From assembly GCF_001039355.2 (NCBI RefSeq), contig NW_019775414.1:419179-483178 (forward strand): DNA of 64,000 nt. Direction: 5' to 3'. This document shows positions 29,201-37,547 of this stretch, piece by piece. A model generated the notes under the pieces. That model was not told where the DNA came from. It ran no database searches and saw nothing but the letters and a program-made list of their open reading frames with translations. Position 1 is the stretch's first letter; the number at the start of each line of letters is the position of its first letter. The position numbers and the translations under genes were made by a program. This DNA comes from Lingula anatina. Taxonomy: Eukaryota; Brachiopoda; Lingulata; Lingulida; Lingulidae.

Positions 29201-29667
29201 TTGGAAGACACGAAGAGGCTTTGGTAGTGGCTGAACGAGGTAGAACGCGTGCCTTTGTTGACCTGCTCCTAGAGAGACAGACGGGAGGGGAGGGCATGTA
29301 TGTGGACAATACTCCTATGACAGTGGAGCAGATCCTCCATATTGTCAGCAGGCAAAAAGCCACTGTGGTCTACTATTCCATTGCTGCTGGCTACTTGTAT
29401 TGTTGGGTGCTCAGCCCAGAAAAGGGTAAGTCCTTTTTACTTGGTAAATGATAAAATGGAGTCCCCATGTTCGAAAGCATCCTTGGATATAAATTATGTA
29501 CAGTAACTGATGAATCACTATTGTATTTTATATTTATTTTTCATCATGCAGTGCCAAAAACCTGTTTTATTTTTCTTTAAATAAATTTGCTTTATGCTAT
29601 TTATGCTATATACTATTCAAGTGGCAAAGATATGTATGTGGAATACCTTACAGTATGCATTTCCTTA

Positions 29668-29710
<43 letters not shown>

Positions 29711-32700
29711 GCTATTCATTGAAAAAACAATCTTGCAGCAGCGCTTTCATCTTGTTAAACTTTTGGTTCAGGAATAGTCAAGTTCTATGAAAAGAACATC
29801 AACGAGGCAGACACTGGGTCAGTAGATGAAGTGGATGCAGACACACAGTCACTGAATATGTCCAGTACTTCACTGCTAGATCAGTATGTAGGAGGGGTAA
29901 GAGAGTCCCTGGGAATAGAGAGCCACCTATCCAATAGCAGCTTAAGGTAAGTTTGTAAACCATGTTTAATGGCTCATATGTTACAATGAAAACGTATACA
30001 AAGCCGTAAACCAGAATGGCATAATTTTAAACAGGAAGTTTGTAATTTTACTCAGGGTACAGTTTTAGATGTTGAAACTTGTTTCCTAAGCATCAAATCA
30101 CAAAGCCTTAAGAAATAGAGTGAGGAAGTTGAAAGTACTAAGTTGTGTCACATAGAGGTACTCCTATTGTTCCTGCACTTTGCCCTCCACATGACCATTT
30201 TTTATGGACTGTATTAGTTTTACAACCGTGGTTCCCTAGCAGTAAAATTAATAGTACTCGTGGACTTGTGTTGGTACATCACTAATTTGGACCTTTCATG
30301 TTGTATGATTTCCTTTTCCTTGCATGTTAATATCAGAATGGACATGTGAATTGCTTTTGGTTTCCTGTTCTTACTCCTTTCTCACACTTCATAAACCTTT
30401 GATATGTAATGTGGCACAATTACATCCATTAGCACGGCAATTCTCGACGTTTTATTCATTTCTTTCATGTTGGCAAGATTCACTTTTGCCTCTACATTCT
30501 CCGTGTATGTGTTCACCAAAAAAAGTCGACTTTTATGAATCACCTTCAAAAAAATTTGAGATGTATTTTATGATATAACCTGGCAAGTAATCAACTTGAT
30601 AGATATAGCATCAAAGGTTGGGAACAGAGGTTTGAAGAAAGTCTTGAAGTTTAATACCTTATATCAAATGATATAATCTTTTTTCAGATTGTCTACCAGC
30701 CGGTCATCAAGCATGATGAGTGAGAACGAGAGCGATGCTGATGAAATGTGGCAGCAGCAACTAGAGGAAATTGGTGGCAAATTAAACGCTGAAAATGACC
30801 GCACGGGATTCCTGCGCATGGTCAACAGGAACCACGTCTTCAATGCCAGTAATTATAGCCTCAGTAGTCTGTTCAGCTTCAGTGGCTCAATCAATGGACT
30901 GAACATGAATCGAGGAAACAGCCTACGGAAAAGCAGTCGTGGCTGGTCTGGAAAGCCACCATTAAGTGCCTTGTACGATCTCCTCATTGCTCCCATTGAA
31001 GACTCCCTGCCGCCCTCAGCTGACGATTTGGACAGCCAGTTATCCCAATCGTCCCACTCATCTCACTCGAGTCACACCCACAAGAAGGAAATTGTGCTAG
31101 TCCTTCAGGGAGACTTATACCTCGTACCATTTGCAGTATTGAAAAACAGTCAGGCTAACAGCTACTTATATGAGAAATTCAACCTGGTGGCTGTTCCCTC
31201 ACTCACAGCCTTGCAGGGAAATCAGGGCAGTGTCAGGCTCACCAGACTGGGGCTTGAAGCCACCGGGTCTCTCATAGTCGGCAACCCTGCCTTACCCATC
31301 AGCATCAAGGAGCAATGGCAATGGTCAGAGCTCCCTTCAGCAGAACAAGAAGCCAAGATCATCGCAGAAATGATGGGAGCCAAGCCCCTTACAAGCCACG
31401 CAGCTACGAAAGAGGCAGTCCTCCATCACATGCCCAAGTCGGAGGTCATGCATTTTGCAACCCATGTGTCCTGGAAATTGTCCTCAGTTGTTTTGTCTCC
31501 TGGGGAGTTCACTCCAGAGCACAGGACTGACCGTTTCCATGATGACAGCGGTAGCGATATCAGCAGTACCATGGACGGACCATCCTTGCCAGAATTCCTC
31601 CTGACTGCAGCGGATGTCCTGAACATCAAACTCAATGCCAAACTTGTCGTGCTAAACTCGGGCCACACAGATGACAGAGCAGGTCGGATCAACTCAGATG
31701 GCGTAGTTGGCCTCACTCGTGCTTTTCTAGCTGCTGGAGCTCAGTGTGTTGTATTCTCATTATGGCCAGTACCGGCTGAGGCCTCGAAGATCTTCATGAG
31801 ATCTTTTTACACATCCATGCTGCAGGGCTACCAGGCCAGTAAGGCAATATCAGAAGCCATGAGGACTGTACAAACCACAAAGCAGTATACACATCCGTCT
31901 AGTTGGGGTGGCTGGGTGATGGTTGGTAGTGATGTCAAACTCAGCAGCAAGGTGGCGCTGATGGGCCATGCCTTCTACGAAATTCTTCAGCATCCTAATA
32001 AGTGCAGAGAGGCCATGAGGGTGTTGTTGCATTTGGTGAGTTTTATAAGTTTTCATGATAGTTTGTAATAGCTGCTACATTTTTGTGTGTTGTTTCATCT
32101 GATGCTTGGTACATAGTCAAAATGTGCACCCTTAAAAAAAAATTTTTTTTAACCAAAAACTAAATGTATTTCTTTACATCAATAGATAGAGAAATATAAA
32201 ATGGAAAGGATAATCTTCATAATGATAAGGAATTTCATCTTATAAAAAAAATCCAGAATGCATTTTAGATATTAAAAATTTTAGGTATTTTAGGTATTGG
32301 GTTTTATGTAACTCGTTCATCTTTGTCTGTTGCAGGTTGAGAAATCTCTACAGAGAATCCATCGTGGTCAGAAGAATGCCATGTATACCACCCAGCAGAG
32401 CATAGAGACCAAGGTTTGCAACATCCACGGGTGGAAAGATCTGCTGATCTCTATTGGATTCCGCTTTGAACCAGCAGCCAATGGACTTCCACCAGCGGTG
32501 TTCTTTCCTACCTCAGATCCTGGAGAGCGCTTGACACAGTGCAGTGCCAGTTTGCAGGCTTTACTAGGTAAATTTGATCCCCTATCATGAATTTATTTAA
32601 TATATTGTTTACAAATGATGAAAATATGTTAGCTAGGAATGTCATATTGTCAGAAATATATTTAGGTAAATCATTCTGATTGTTTAGCTATTATTTACTG

Positions 32701-35700
32701 CTATTACATAAACATGAACAAAGGGCAAGTATTGATAAAAGCTATTCATAGGACTTTCCACTAATATTGAACTACACTACTTCTTACAGGTCTTCCTGTC
32801 AACAGTTTGATTCCCTTATCCAAGTTGTTGTCCCAGTATGAAGCAGGAGAAGCAATCATTCAACTGGTAAGATTTCAAATTAGATGATTTTCTTTGCACA
32901 ATTGAAGCAATTATTTTATTACAAACTAGATAAGAACCCTAGGACTGCTGTGATATTTATTAAACTTGTTACATGATATTTGTTAAACCTAGTTCCAATA
33001 TTTTCAGATTTACACAAGCATTTATGTTTCAGTGGAAAATTTTTCAACGATATGTTTTTAACTTTATTTTATTGCAATTGTTATTCAGTTAAGAGATGTT
33101 AATGGGAAACTCTCTCAGAAGGATGGCAATGCTCAGGTTACAATGAGGGTGAAGTTATGGAGGGTCCCTGGATGCCATGAGTTCCTTGCTGCTATAGGTA
33201 CACAACTTCTTACATTTAATGCAATAAAAATAGCCAAATGTAGGAAACATATTCTGAATAAGTTAATTGGTCATGTATATTTTAGCTGCTGCCATAGTGT
33301 CAGTTCATTGATCAAGTTAAACAGTTGAGGAAAATAATCAAAATAATGGTTAATGAAATTATTTTCTACAAGTTGCATACAATGATTTTTGTGTTTTTTT
33401 TCATCAAGCATCGTGTATGATATGGTTTCTCTTTCCTGTAGGTTTTGACCTGATAGATGTAGGCAAGGATGAAGTGACCATCAAGCCAGGCAAGCAGGCC
33501 ACTAAGAGGACAGTCCAGTGTGCCCTGCAGGCTCTGCTTGCTGTACTCGGTAAGCTCTTTTAATTTTATACCTCAATATGTACCATTTTATTAGACAAAT
33601 GCCCATACATCAGCATTGCACAAGATGCAAACTATGTCTTTTTTCTACCAGTATTTGTCGGAACTTAATTTTTCTGTATCTGGGCCTGTGTCTCCACTAG
33701 GCCCATTTCTCCACTCTAAAAACTCGATGACAGTTTTGATTGTCTAAAATTTATAATTTTTTTCTCTCAGACACTCAAGAAGCTCCAAGAAGCCTCTCAC
33801 TGGACAGCTCTAGCAGCATGGAGAGTTTGGCATCATCAGGGTCTGCCACCTCCACTTCAAACTTCTCCAAGGGCAGCACCCCTCCTGACTCTCCTCACGG
33901 CAGAGGAAGGTTTCCCACTGGGGCCTACACCATGGATCCCTCAACAAGGATGCAACTTATGCAGCAGGTTAGTTTTTTTTTTTTTTTTTTCAATAATATA
34001 GAACAGAATGTAGAAGTTGAAAACAGCACAGGTAGTTTAACATTTTAAAACTTACTGTAGCATGCCAAAATAGCATGCTATGTTGACATTAGTGTGTAAT
34101 TTGTTTACTTGGGGTGGAACCTGATACCTCTTATTTTAAACAGGGGCTACTTGATCAAATTGATGTTTTCAACTACTAGATAATAAAATAAGGAAAGTCC
34201 TGAAATACTGCCAGGATTTAACAATAATCAAATACAAACACATTTGATCTTTTCTTTTCCAGGGAGGATTAGTTGGCCGAAATCTACCCGGATTTCAGAG
34301 ATTCTCACCTGGGATAGGCAACAAGCCAGGACTGGGCCAGTACAGGGGCGGCCCTGTGCAGAAAAATGGTCTCACCTCCCCAAACATGTCAGCAAAGGTG
34401 GAAGATGCCTTCAGATATGGTGGCCCCAGTGCCACATCCCTGCAACAGAAACCACAGGAATACCAAGAAAACATGCCAAAAGTTCTGGGCGTTGAGGTCC
34501 AGCACCATAGAGATGAAAACGGCTCCATCTCGTCCAGTGCTTCTGAAAGTGGAGGGGTTCATCCCATGCTTAATAACAGTAATGCTGCTGCTCCTCTTCA
34601 TCACGAGGAATATGAATCATCAGAGGAGGAATTGCCTTATAATCCTCCACCCATGACAGATTATACAGGGTTGAATAGACAGTCAAATCTGAGAAGCTCA
34701 GCAGCCTCGGGTAGTAGTACTCTGACTGGCAAAAGTGGGTCATCGGGTGGTATCAAAAGGGCATTTGACCTCAAGAGCCACAGGTCATCCACCAAGAGCA
34801 GTGCCAGTGACCGGACGCTGACCAATGAGCCCCAGACTCTCAGCACTCCCAAAAGGACCGACTCATTGTCCTCTGACAAAAGCTCTGAGCTCAGTTATCC
34901 TGATACCAAACCACTAGGGATAACGGACCCCACAATGCTTGCCCACAAAGTTCTTGCCGAGACCCACCAGCATTGGCAAGCAGTTGAGCACATGCAAAGA
35001 CTGAGTATACAGGAACTAAAGAAGGAGCAAGCGGCCAACCCAATGCCTGTCCCTCCTGTGCCAGATGCTCCTCAAACTCAAGCTACTTCTACACCAATAC
35101 AACAGAACCCCCAGATCTCACAGCAGCATGATGATATGGAGATGGAATTTCACGAAATCAATGTGGATGATTCCCCATATCACAGAGAACAGACCAATAT
35201 CTCACAACAACACAGACCAAGTGCCAGACCTTTTGCCCCTAAAAGGACATCTTCAGACTCCTCTGCTGCATCCAGCAGGGGTAGTGGTCATCCTGACGGG
35301 TCATCAGACAATGGCCGCAGTCAGGAAAGGAGACCCAAACCACTGGGGGTCAGTGCACCGGCCAATGGGCAGGACTCGGTCAGAAACTTGAATGGGCCCA
35401 GAAAAATTACGGGATACACCCCACCAGGTACACCACCTCCTAAATATGGAGAGTCAACACCCCTGAGTGAAGCCCACAGTTTGAAGCCCAGTAGGCCTCC
35501 CCCTCCACCAAAACCCATTTTAAAGCATGTGCATTTCAATGACCAGCATCATAATAATTCCGCAGACTTTGAGGCTGCTCCTCCTCCCCTCCCCCCTCCC
35601 AGGGGTGTCCCTTACGATAATGATGCTGATGATGAGATAGGGGAGGGAAGAGGCCAACAAGACAGGCAGGATAGCCAGTATGGCATAAAATATGCAGAAA

Positions 35701-36725
35701 AGAAAACCGTGCACATGACGGACAATGAAAAACCCGCAGAGAAATTTGACCTGAATAACATTCCCAAAATATTTCAGCAGAATGGCCCTTTGTCTTCTGG
35801 GATGCGTCCACCGTACCTTCCACCATATCCCAGACACAGGTTACCACCTCCTTACCCTCATGGAGGAGTGTCACCTAGGGGGCAGTCACCAAGGTCACCA
35901 CAACATGGCTATTTCCAGCAGAAACCATTGCAATCTCCACTGAACTTTGTCCAGCCTGATAGCAGCGACTCTGACTGGGAGGGGCAAGACCAGAGGTCAC
36001 CAGCTCTGAGGACGTTTGCCTCACCGCAAACAAAAGCTCCCATCGCCCAGAGGTACACAGCATCTCGAGGTTCTCCCAGCCGCACTTCACCCATGGCGTC
36101 ACCATCATCTCAGTTCTCATCCCCACAGAACCGACCAGGTAGTGCCACCAGTACAAGTAGTCAGTATTCATCTGCTTCCGCTTCGTCAGCCCAGACTGTG
36201 ATACACAGACCTCCTAGTATTCTAGAGGGGCAAGAGGAAAGTAACAATAGTAGAGACTCCTTGCCTAGTACTGCTGGGACATACACACAGAACAGCTCCT
36301 TTGAGCGCTATCCATCTCCCAGAGGGAGTACTTCAACTCCTCCTCAGTATAACACAGGTAAAATGGACTATAATTCGTGGAGACAGCATGAACCACAGGG
36401 TAATGAGAGGTTGTCCAATGCAAACCACATGGCAGTGAGTCCTAAAAATGTCCAATCATGGCAAGGGTATCGGCAGTCGCCAAATCAAACGCCAAATCAC
36501 ACCAGGTCAGAGTATGCAGAGAAATATGAATTGAGTTACATACAGTCCACCACTCAAAGACCTGACTATAGTGACACTGATGAAAGTGTGTCCAGTCAGG
36601 GGTCAAGACCAACTATGCCAGCTTTCTTGCAAGGAAAATCTAACGGCAATGTTCAGATGTATTACATAGACAGTGATCGACAGCCGGTAAAGAAGACTCG
36701 TGTACTGCAGTCGTCAAAATGCTGA
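2195..36725 (+). CDS. TTC28: TTC28, tetratricopeptide repeat protein 28 (TPR-CHAT scaffold)
   Basis: Sixteen coding exons: 2195-2227, 12344-12595, 21392-21539, 22017-22289, 22994-25300, 27067-27207, 28307-28584, 29185-29425, 29772-29946, 30688-32035, 32336-32567, 32790-32866, 33089-33197, 33442-33549, 33771-33967, 34263-36725. All junctions are GT-AG with matching phases and give 8,382 nt (2,793 residues), against roughly 2,480 in human. Order: N-terminal TPR block (about 15-130), long TPR array (about 170-1150), linker, CHAT domain (about 1370-1720), a region conserved with the vertebrate protein (to about 1910), then a Ser/Pro/Gln-rich disordered tail ending SSKC. Landmarks shared with the human protein as I recall it include EKVRQSN, ALAAFASGLAQDP, AACGLGGVYQQMGEYD, DEAKIRH, VEKSLQRI and FFPTSDPG. 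The vertebrate protein is described as a large TPR scaffold linked to the spindle midzone and cytokinesis; the role here is inferred by orthology. The gene converges on TWNK. Confidence 0.95.
5630..5835. repeat. Imperfect inverted repeat (foldback, MITE-like) in TTC28 intron 1
   Basis: The two halves are mirror copies around about 5732. The centre is TAGGGGGTA, seven bases, then TTACCCCCTA. Further out, GGCTTAAATG near 5690 pairs with CATTTAAGTC near 5770. The arm CTCCCTGGGGAGTCTCCCTAA near 5650 pairs with TTTAGTGAGTCTTCCCAGGG near 5797. Arms are about 100 bases and roughly three quarters complementary by eye. This fits an old foldback or MITE-like insertion. No clear target-site duplication is visible, and the edges fade gradually. 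Confidence 0.6.
7857..7876. repeat. AT dinucleotide microsatellite
   Basis: Ten AT units in TTC28 intron 1, flanked by AAAG and CTTG so that the whole stretch is self-complementary. Confidence 0.95.
8683..8710. repeat. C13-A15 homopolymer junction
   Basis: Thirteen C followed directly by fifteen A, with a second A-rich run after a single G. Simple sequence in TTC28 intron 1, and a likely place for read-length errors. Confidence 0.9.
12344..12595 (+). CDS. TTC28: TTC28 exon 2 (N-terminal TPR block)
   Basis: Acceptor ATTTACAG, then V-D-S-Q-E-V-E-A-N and 84 codons to the donor AAG/GTAAGT. It contains EKVRQSNEA, then a TPR helix pair (GDFQGAIRLYTEAINLDP, ILYSNRSAAFVKMG, GLEDAVKARDLNPKW) like the Sti1/TTC-type TPRs that open vertebrate TTC28. 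The frame at the acceptor begins with GTG, so it is not a start codon; the protein must begin in an upstream exon. Confidence 0.95.
12618..12783. mobile_element. Short non-autonomous DNA transposon (MITE) with CAGGGGC termini
   Basis: The left end CAGGGGCAGATCCAGA and the right end ACCTAAATCCGCCCCTG are imperfect inverted repeats: the reverse complement of the right end is CAGGGGCGGATTTAGGT. The interior also shows CTTCTGACAG/CTGTCAG and GTCTTCTGG/CCAGAAGAC pairs. CAGGGGCGGAT-type ends are typical of hAT-related MITEs in animals. The element is 166 bases with no coding capacity. Flanks read TAAGT and CAAGT, a possible diverged duplication, whereas an intact hAT site would be 8 bases. It inserted 22 bases after the exon 2 donor. 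Confidence 0.75.
16103..16410 (+). repeat. Diverged tandem repeats with TGTCATTGG..TGTAATTG core
   Basis: Three longer copies of TGTCATTGG-n-TGTAATTG-n-AGTAATATTG start at 16161, 16224 and 16326, with single TGTCATT half-units at about 16103, 16393 and 16402. Spacing is irregular (63 and 102 bases) and flanking sequence differs, so this is an old, decayed array inside TTC28 intron 2. Function unknown. Confidence 0.55.
18930..19150. other. Repeat-poor, more GC-balanced intronic segment, possible regulatory DNA
   Basis: This stretch stands out from its AT-rich surroundings. It has an inverted CCAAT-type motif (TGATTGGCTGAG), paired GATTA-like motifs, CAGCGCCTTG and GATCGCTGCTTGATCTG, and no microsatellite. 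Such islands in large introns of developmental genes are often enhancers, but nothing beyond composition supports this here. Confidence 0.2.
20281..20355. repeat. GT microsatellite with a 14-base GTGTGTGTGTGCAT higher-order unit
   Basis: The tract repeats GTGTGTGTGTGCAT about four times after a plain GT stretch, so GCAT interruptions recur in register every 14 bases. It is a compound minisatellite in TTC28 intron 2. Alternating purine-pyrimidine composition would favour Z-DNA. Confidence 0.9.
21392..22289 (+). CDS. TTC28: TTC28 exons 3 and 4
   Basis: Exon 3 (21392-21539) starts GYYREGVALQ and carries ADALAAFASGLAQDPK. Exon 4 (22017-22289) starts EKFEPTFCQLQKMKLDKSPF and carries GTCSLKLRGSVFSALSSSHW and YMQQDL. 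Phases are 0/1 and 1/1. Both match vertebrate TTC28 nearly residue for residue by recollection, so this stretch between the first TPR block and the main array is under strong constraint. The 477-base intron between them has no feature beyond AT-rich sequence. Confidence 0.95.
22290..22993 (+). other. TTC28 intron 4 with poly-T run
   Basis: A 704-base intron holding 24 T at 22305-22328, shortly after the donor. No other structure is seen. The acceptor is TTTTTCCTCCCTCAG. Confidence 0.85.
22994..25300 (+). CDS. TTC28: TTC28 exon 5, giant exon with most of the TPR array
   Basis: One uninterrupted exon of 2,307 nt encodes residues 236-1004: about 19 consecutive 40-residue TPR units of the pattern (G/A)xAYxNLGxxYxxLGxYxxAxxYHxxxLxIAxExxDxxxE. 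This is the Rapsyn/LGN-type TPR subclass, with a longer loop carrying the D(K/R)xxE signature. The array continues in exons 6 and 7. Near the end AACGLGGVYQQMGEYD is the most conserved stretch. The remaining genes' exons here are mostly 75-280 nt, so the intron-free array is unusual and may reflect retrocopy-like exon fusion or lineage-specific intron loss. Confidence 0.95.
25301..27066 (+). other. TTC28 intron 5
   Basis: A 1.77 kb intron. It contains a short perfect palindrome GCCTGCAGGC with imperfect extension (about 25861-25896) and one copy of a dispersed repeat (26343-26460) whose second copy lies in MAP3K4 at 62594-62722. A 12-base direct duplication GAACCTCTTTGT lies near 26620. The minus-strand open frames at 26100-26479 are not protein-like. 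Confidence 0.75.
26343..26460. repeat. Dispersed repeat family, copy 1
   Basis: Shares AAATGTCC, TTATCTTTTCYAATCCAGRCCTTA and TAAAGTACCYRATGTYRRTATTT in the same order with 62594-62722. Two copies in introns of different genes indicate an interspersed element of unknown class, probably an old MITE or SINE fragment. No termini can be set from two copies. Confidence 0.5.
27067..28584 (+). CDS. TTC28: TTC28 exons 6 and 7 (last TPR units)
   Basis: Exon 6 is 27067-27207 (CRAFGNLGLSHESLG...). Exon 7 is 28307-28584 (GRVHHALGHYPQAVQYLQQG, KEDEAKIRHRLGLALWG, SSDYKLSLFDLQTASYQALQ). They complete the TPR array and pass into a helical linker. The junction with exon 5 forms a TGC codon, giving Q-C-R where I recall Q-G-R in human. 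The 1.1 kb intron between them shows only AT-rich sequence. Confidence 0.95.
29185..29946 (+). CDS. TTC28: TTC28 exons 8 and 9
   Basis: Exon 8 is 29185-29425 (RVLVALGRHEEALVVAERGRTRAFVDLLLERQTG, then IAAGYLYCWVL). Exon 9 is 29772-29946 (GIVKFYEKNINEAD, GVRESLGIES). AERGRTRAF is the helix that precedes the CHAT domain in TPR-CHAT proteins. The 346-base intron between them carries an AG microsatellite. Confidence 0.95.
29673..29705. repeat. AG dinucleotide microsatellite
   Basis: About 16 AG units in the intron before TTC28 exon 9, ending about 65 bases before the acceptor. Confidence 0.95.
30688..32035 (+). CDS. TTC28: TTC28 exon 10, CHAT domain with lost catalytic cysteine
   Basis: Residues 1283-1732. 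A Ser-rich linker leads to KPPLSALYDLLIAPIE, then EIVLVLQGDLYLVPFAVL, MHFATHVSWKL (histidine box near residue 1537), LVVLNSGHTD (near 1607) and DGVVGLTRAFLAAGAQCVVFSLWPV. In caspase-like CHAT peptidases the LVVLNSGHTD position normally reads VLSACxT with the nucleophilic cysteine; here that residue is glycine (codon at 31661). The fold is retained but peptidase activity is not expected. Human TTC28 also lacks the cysteine at this position by my recollection. Confidence 0.93.
32336..33967 (+). CDS. TTC28: TTC28 exons 11 to 15
   Basis: Exons 32336-32567, 32790-32866, 33089-33197, 33442-33549 and 33771-33967 encode the conserved post-CHAT region: VEKSLQRIHRGQKNAMYTTQQS, PAVFFPTSDPGERL, VKLWRVPGCHEFLAAIGFDL, GKQATKRTVQCALQALLAVL and RSLSLDSSSSMESLASSG. 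Introns are short (208-260 bases). A run of 18 T starts six bases into the intron after exon 15. Every junction keeps phase and no stop intervenes. Confidence 0.95.
34263..36725 (+). CDS. TTC28: TTC28 exon 16, disordered C-terminal tail
   Basis: A single 821-codon exon of Ser, Pro, Gln and Asn-rich sequence. Features include DPTMLAHKVLAETHQHWQAVEHMQRL (a helix resembling the DPQELAQKILEETQSH segment that I recall from human), proline runs RPPPPPKP and PPLPPPRG, the PP1-like motif KHVHF, repeated SP/SPR sites suggesting proline-directed phosphorylation, and the end SSKC before TGA at 36723. It is longer than the vertebrate tail and mostly unalignable outside these islands. The tail is predicted to be flexible and regulatory, by inference. 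Confidence 0.93.
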   Translation, partial: GGLVGRNLPGFQRFSPGIGNKPGLGQYRGGPVQKNGLTSPNMSAKVEDAFRYGGPSATSLQQKPQEYQENMPKVLGVEVQHHRDENGSISSSASESGGVHPMLNNSNAAAPLHHEEYESSEEELPYNPPPMTDYTGLNRQSNLRSSAASGSSTLTGKSGSSGGIKRAFDLKSHRSSTKSSASDRTLTNEPQTLSTPKRTDSLSSDKSSELSYPDTKPLGITDPTMLAHKVLAETHQHWQAVEHMQRLSIQELKKEQAANPMPVPPVPDAPQTQATSTPIQQNPQISQQHDDMEMEFHEINVDDSPYHREQTNISQQHRPSARPFAPKRTSSDSSAASSRGSGHPDGSSDNGRSQERRPKPLGVSAPANGQDSVRNLNGPRKITGYTPPGTPPPKYGESTPLSEAHSLKPSRPPPPPKPILKHVHFNDQHHNNSADFEAAPPPLPPPRGVPYDNDADDEIGEGRGQQDRQDSQYGIKYAEKKTVHMTDNEKPAEKFDLNNIPKIFQQNGPLSSGMRPPYLPPYPRHRLPPPYPHGGVSPRGQSPRSPQHGYFQQKPLQSPLNFVQPDSSDSDWEGQDQRSPALRTFASPQTKAPIAQRYTASRGSPSRTSPMASPSSQFSSPQNRPGSATSTSSQYSSASASSAQTVIHRPPSILEGQEESNNSRDSLPSTAGTYTQNSSFERYPSPRGSTSTPPQYNTGKMDYNSWRQHEPQGNERLSNANHMAVSPKNVQSWQGYRQSPNQTPNHTRSEYAEKYELSYIQSTTQRPDYSDTDESVSSQGSRPTMPAFLQGKSNGNVQMYYIDSDRQPVKKTRVLQSSKC

Positions 36726-37541
36726 AGGGTGTAGTTCAGAAGTACACATTGAAACACTAATTTGATTATTAGAGTCAGTTAAATATTTTGGACAGACATA
36801 TCTAGCTAACAAAATATATAACCAAAAACTGCACTGAGCAAAGAAAGAAAGTTATCATGAACGTTATAAACGGTCACCTTCACATATTATGCAGGCACAT
36901 TTCTTGCATTTTATTCATACAGGTTCACTTTAGAACTATTTGTATTTTTAAAACAAAGTCACAAATCAAAGTGTACTCAAATTTAAAAAAACTGTACATA
37001 TCAAGGGAAAGATGTAGGAACTGGATCCAGTAATGAACTTGAGTTTACACAAAAGTGGCACATATATTACGAAAGTATTTTTGTGTTTAAACTCTCCATT
37101 TCCAGGATGTATTTGGGAGCAGAACTGAAAATTGTTTATTTGGAGAAATTTGTCTTAATCTGAGAACCAAGTACATGCTTCCAAAGTCCGTCCAAAAAGA
37201 AAAGTGCTGTTATAAACAGCGTGTCAAGCTTTGAGAGATGTTATTTATTCTCTCAAGGTTTTATCCACACTCAAAGGCTGTGTGATATTTTATTTTAGCT
37301 GCAGAAATCTCAGTATTTTAAAGGTGGTGAATCGCCTGTGTTTTGGTTGTGATAAAGAGACTGAGAAAAGCACCACAAATTGGATTGAATCCATAAGGTC
37401 CTTCGTGTATAAGTGTACATTTTTACAAGTTAATTTATATAATGCATTAGAAATGATTTTAGATATGCATACCAAGCACAGTGTGTTGTTGTCAGGGTAA
37501 AGATCCCCACGGAGATTAGTTCATGAGTATGTTGACTTTGC

Positions 37542-37547
37542 AATAAA
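37542..37547 (+). terminator. Candidate TTC28 polyadenylation signal AATAAA
   Basis: First canonical AATAAA after the TTC28 stop, giving a 3' UTR of about 0.8 kb. A second canonical signal lies at 37945-37950. Confidence 0.45.

Noticed and set aside
34244-36201. Alternative-frame and antisense frames over the TTC28 tail
   Set aside because: Shadows of the 821-codon exon; the frame ending SSKC is the only one consistent with upstream splicing phases.
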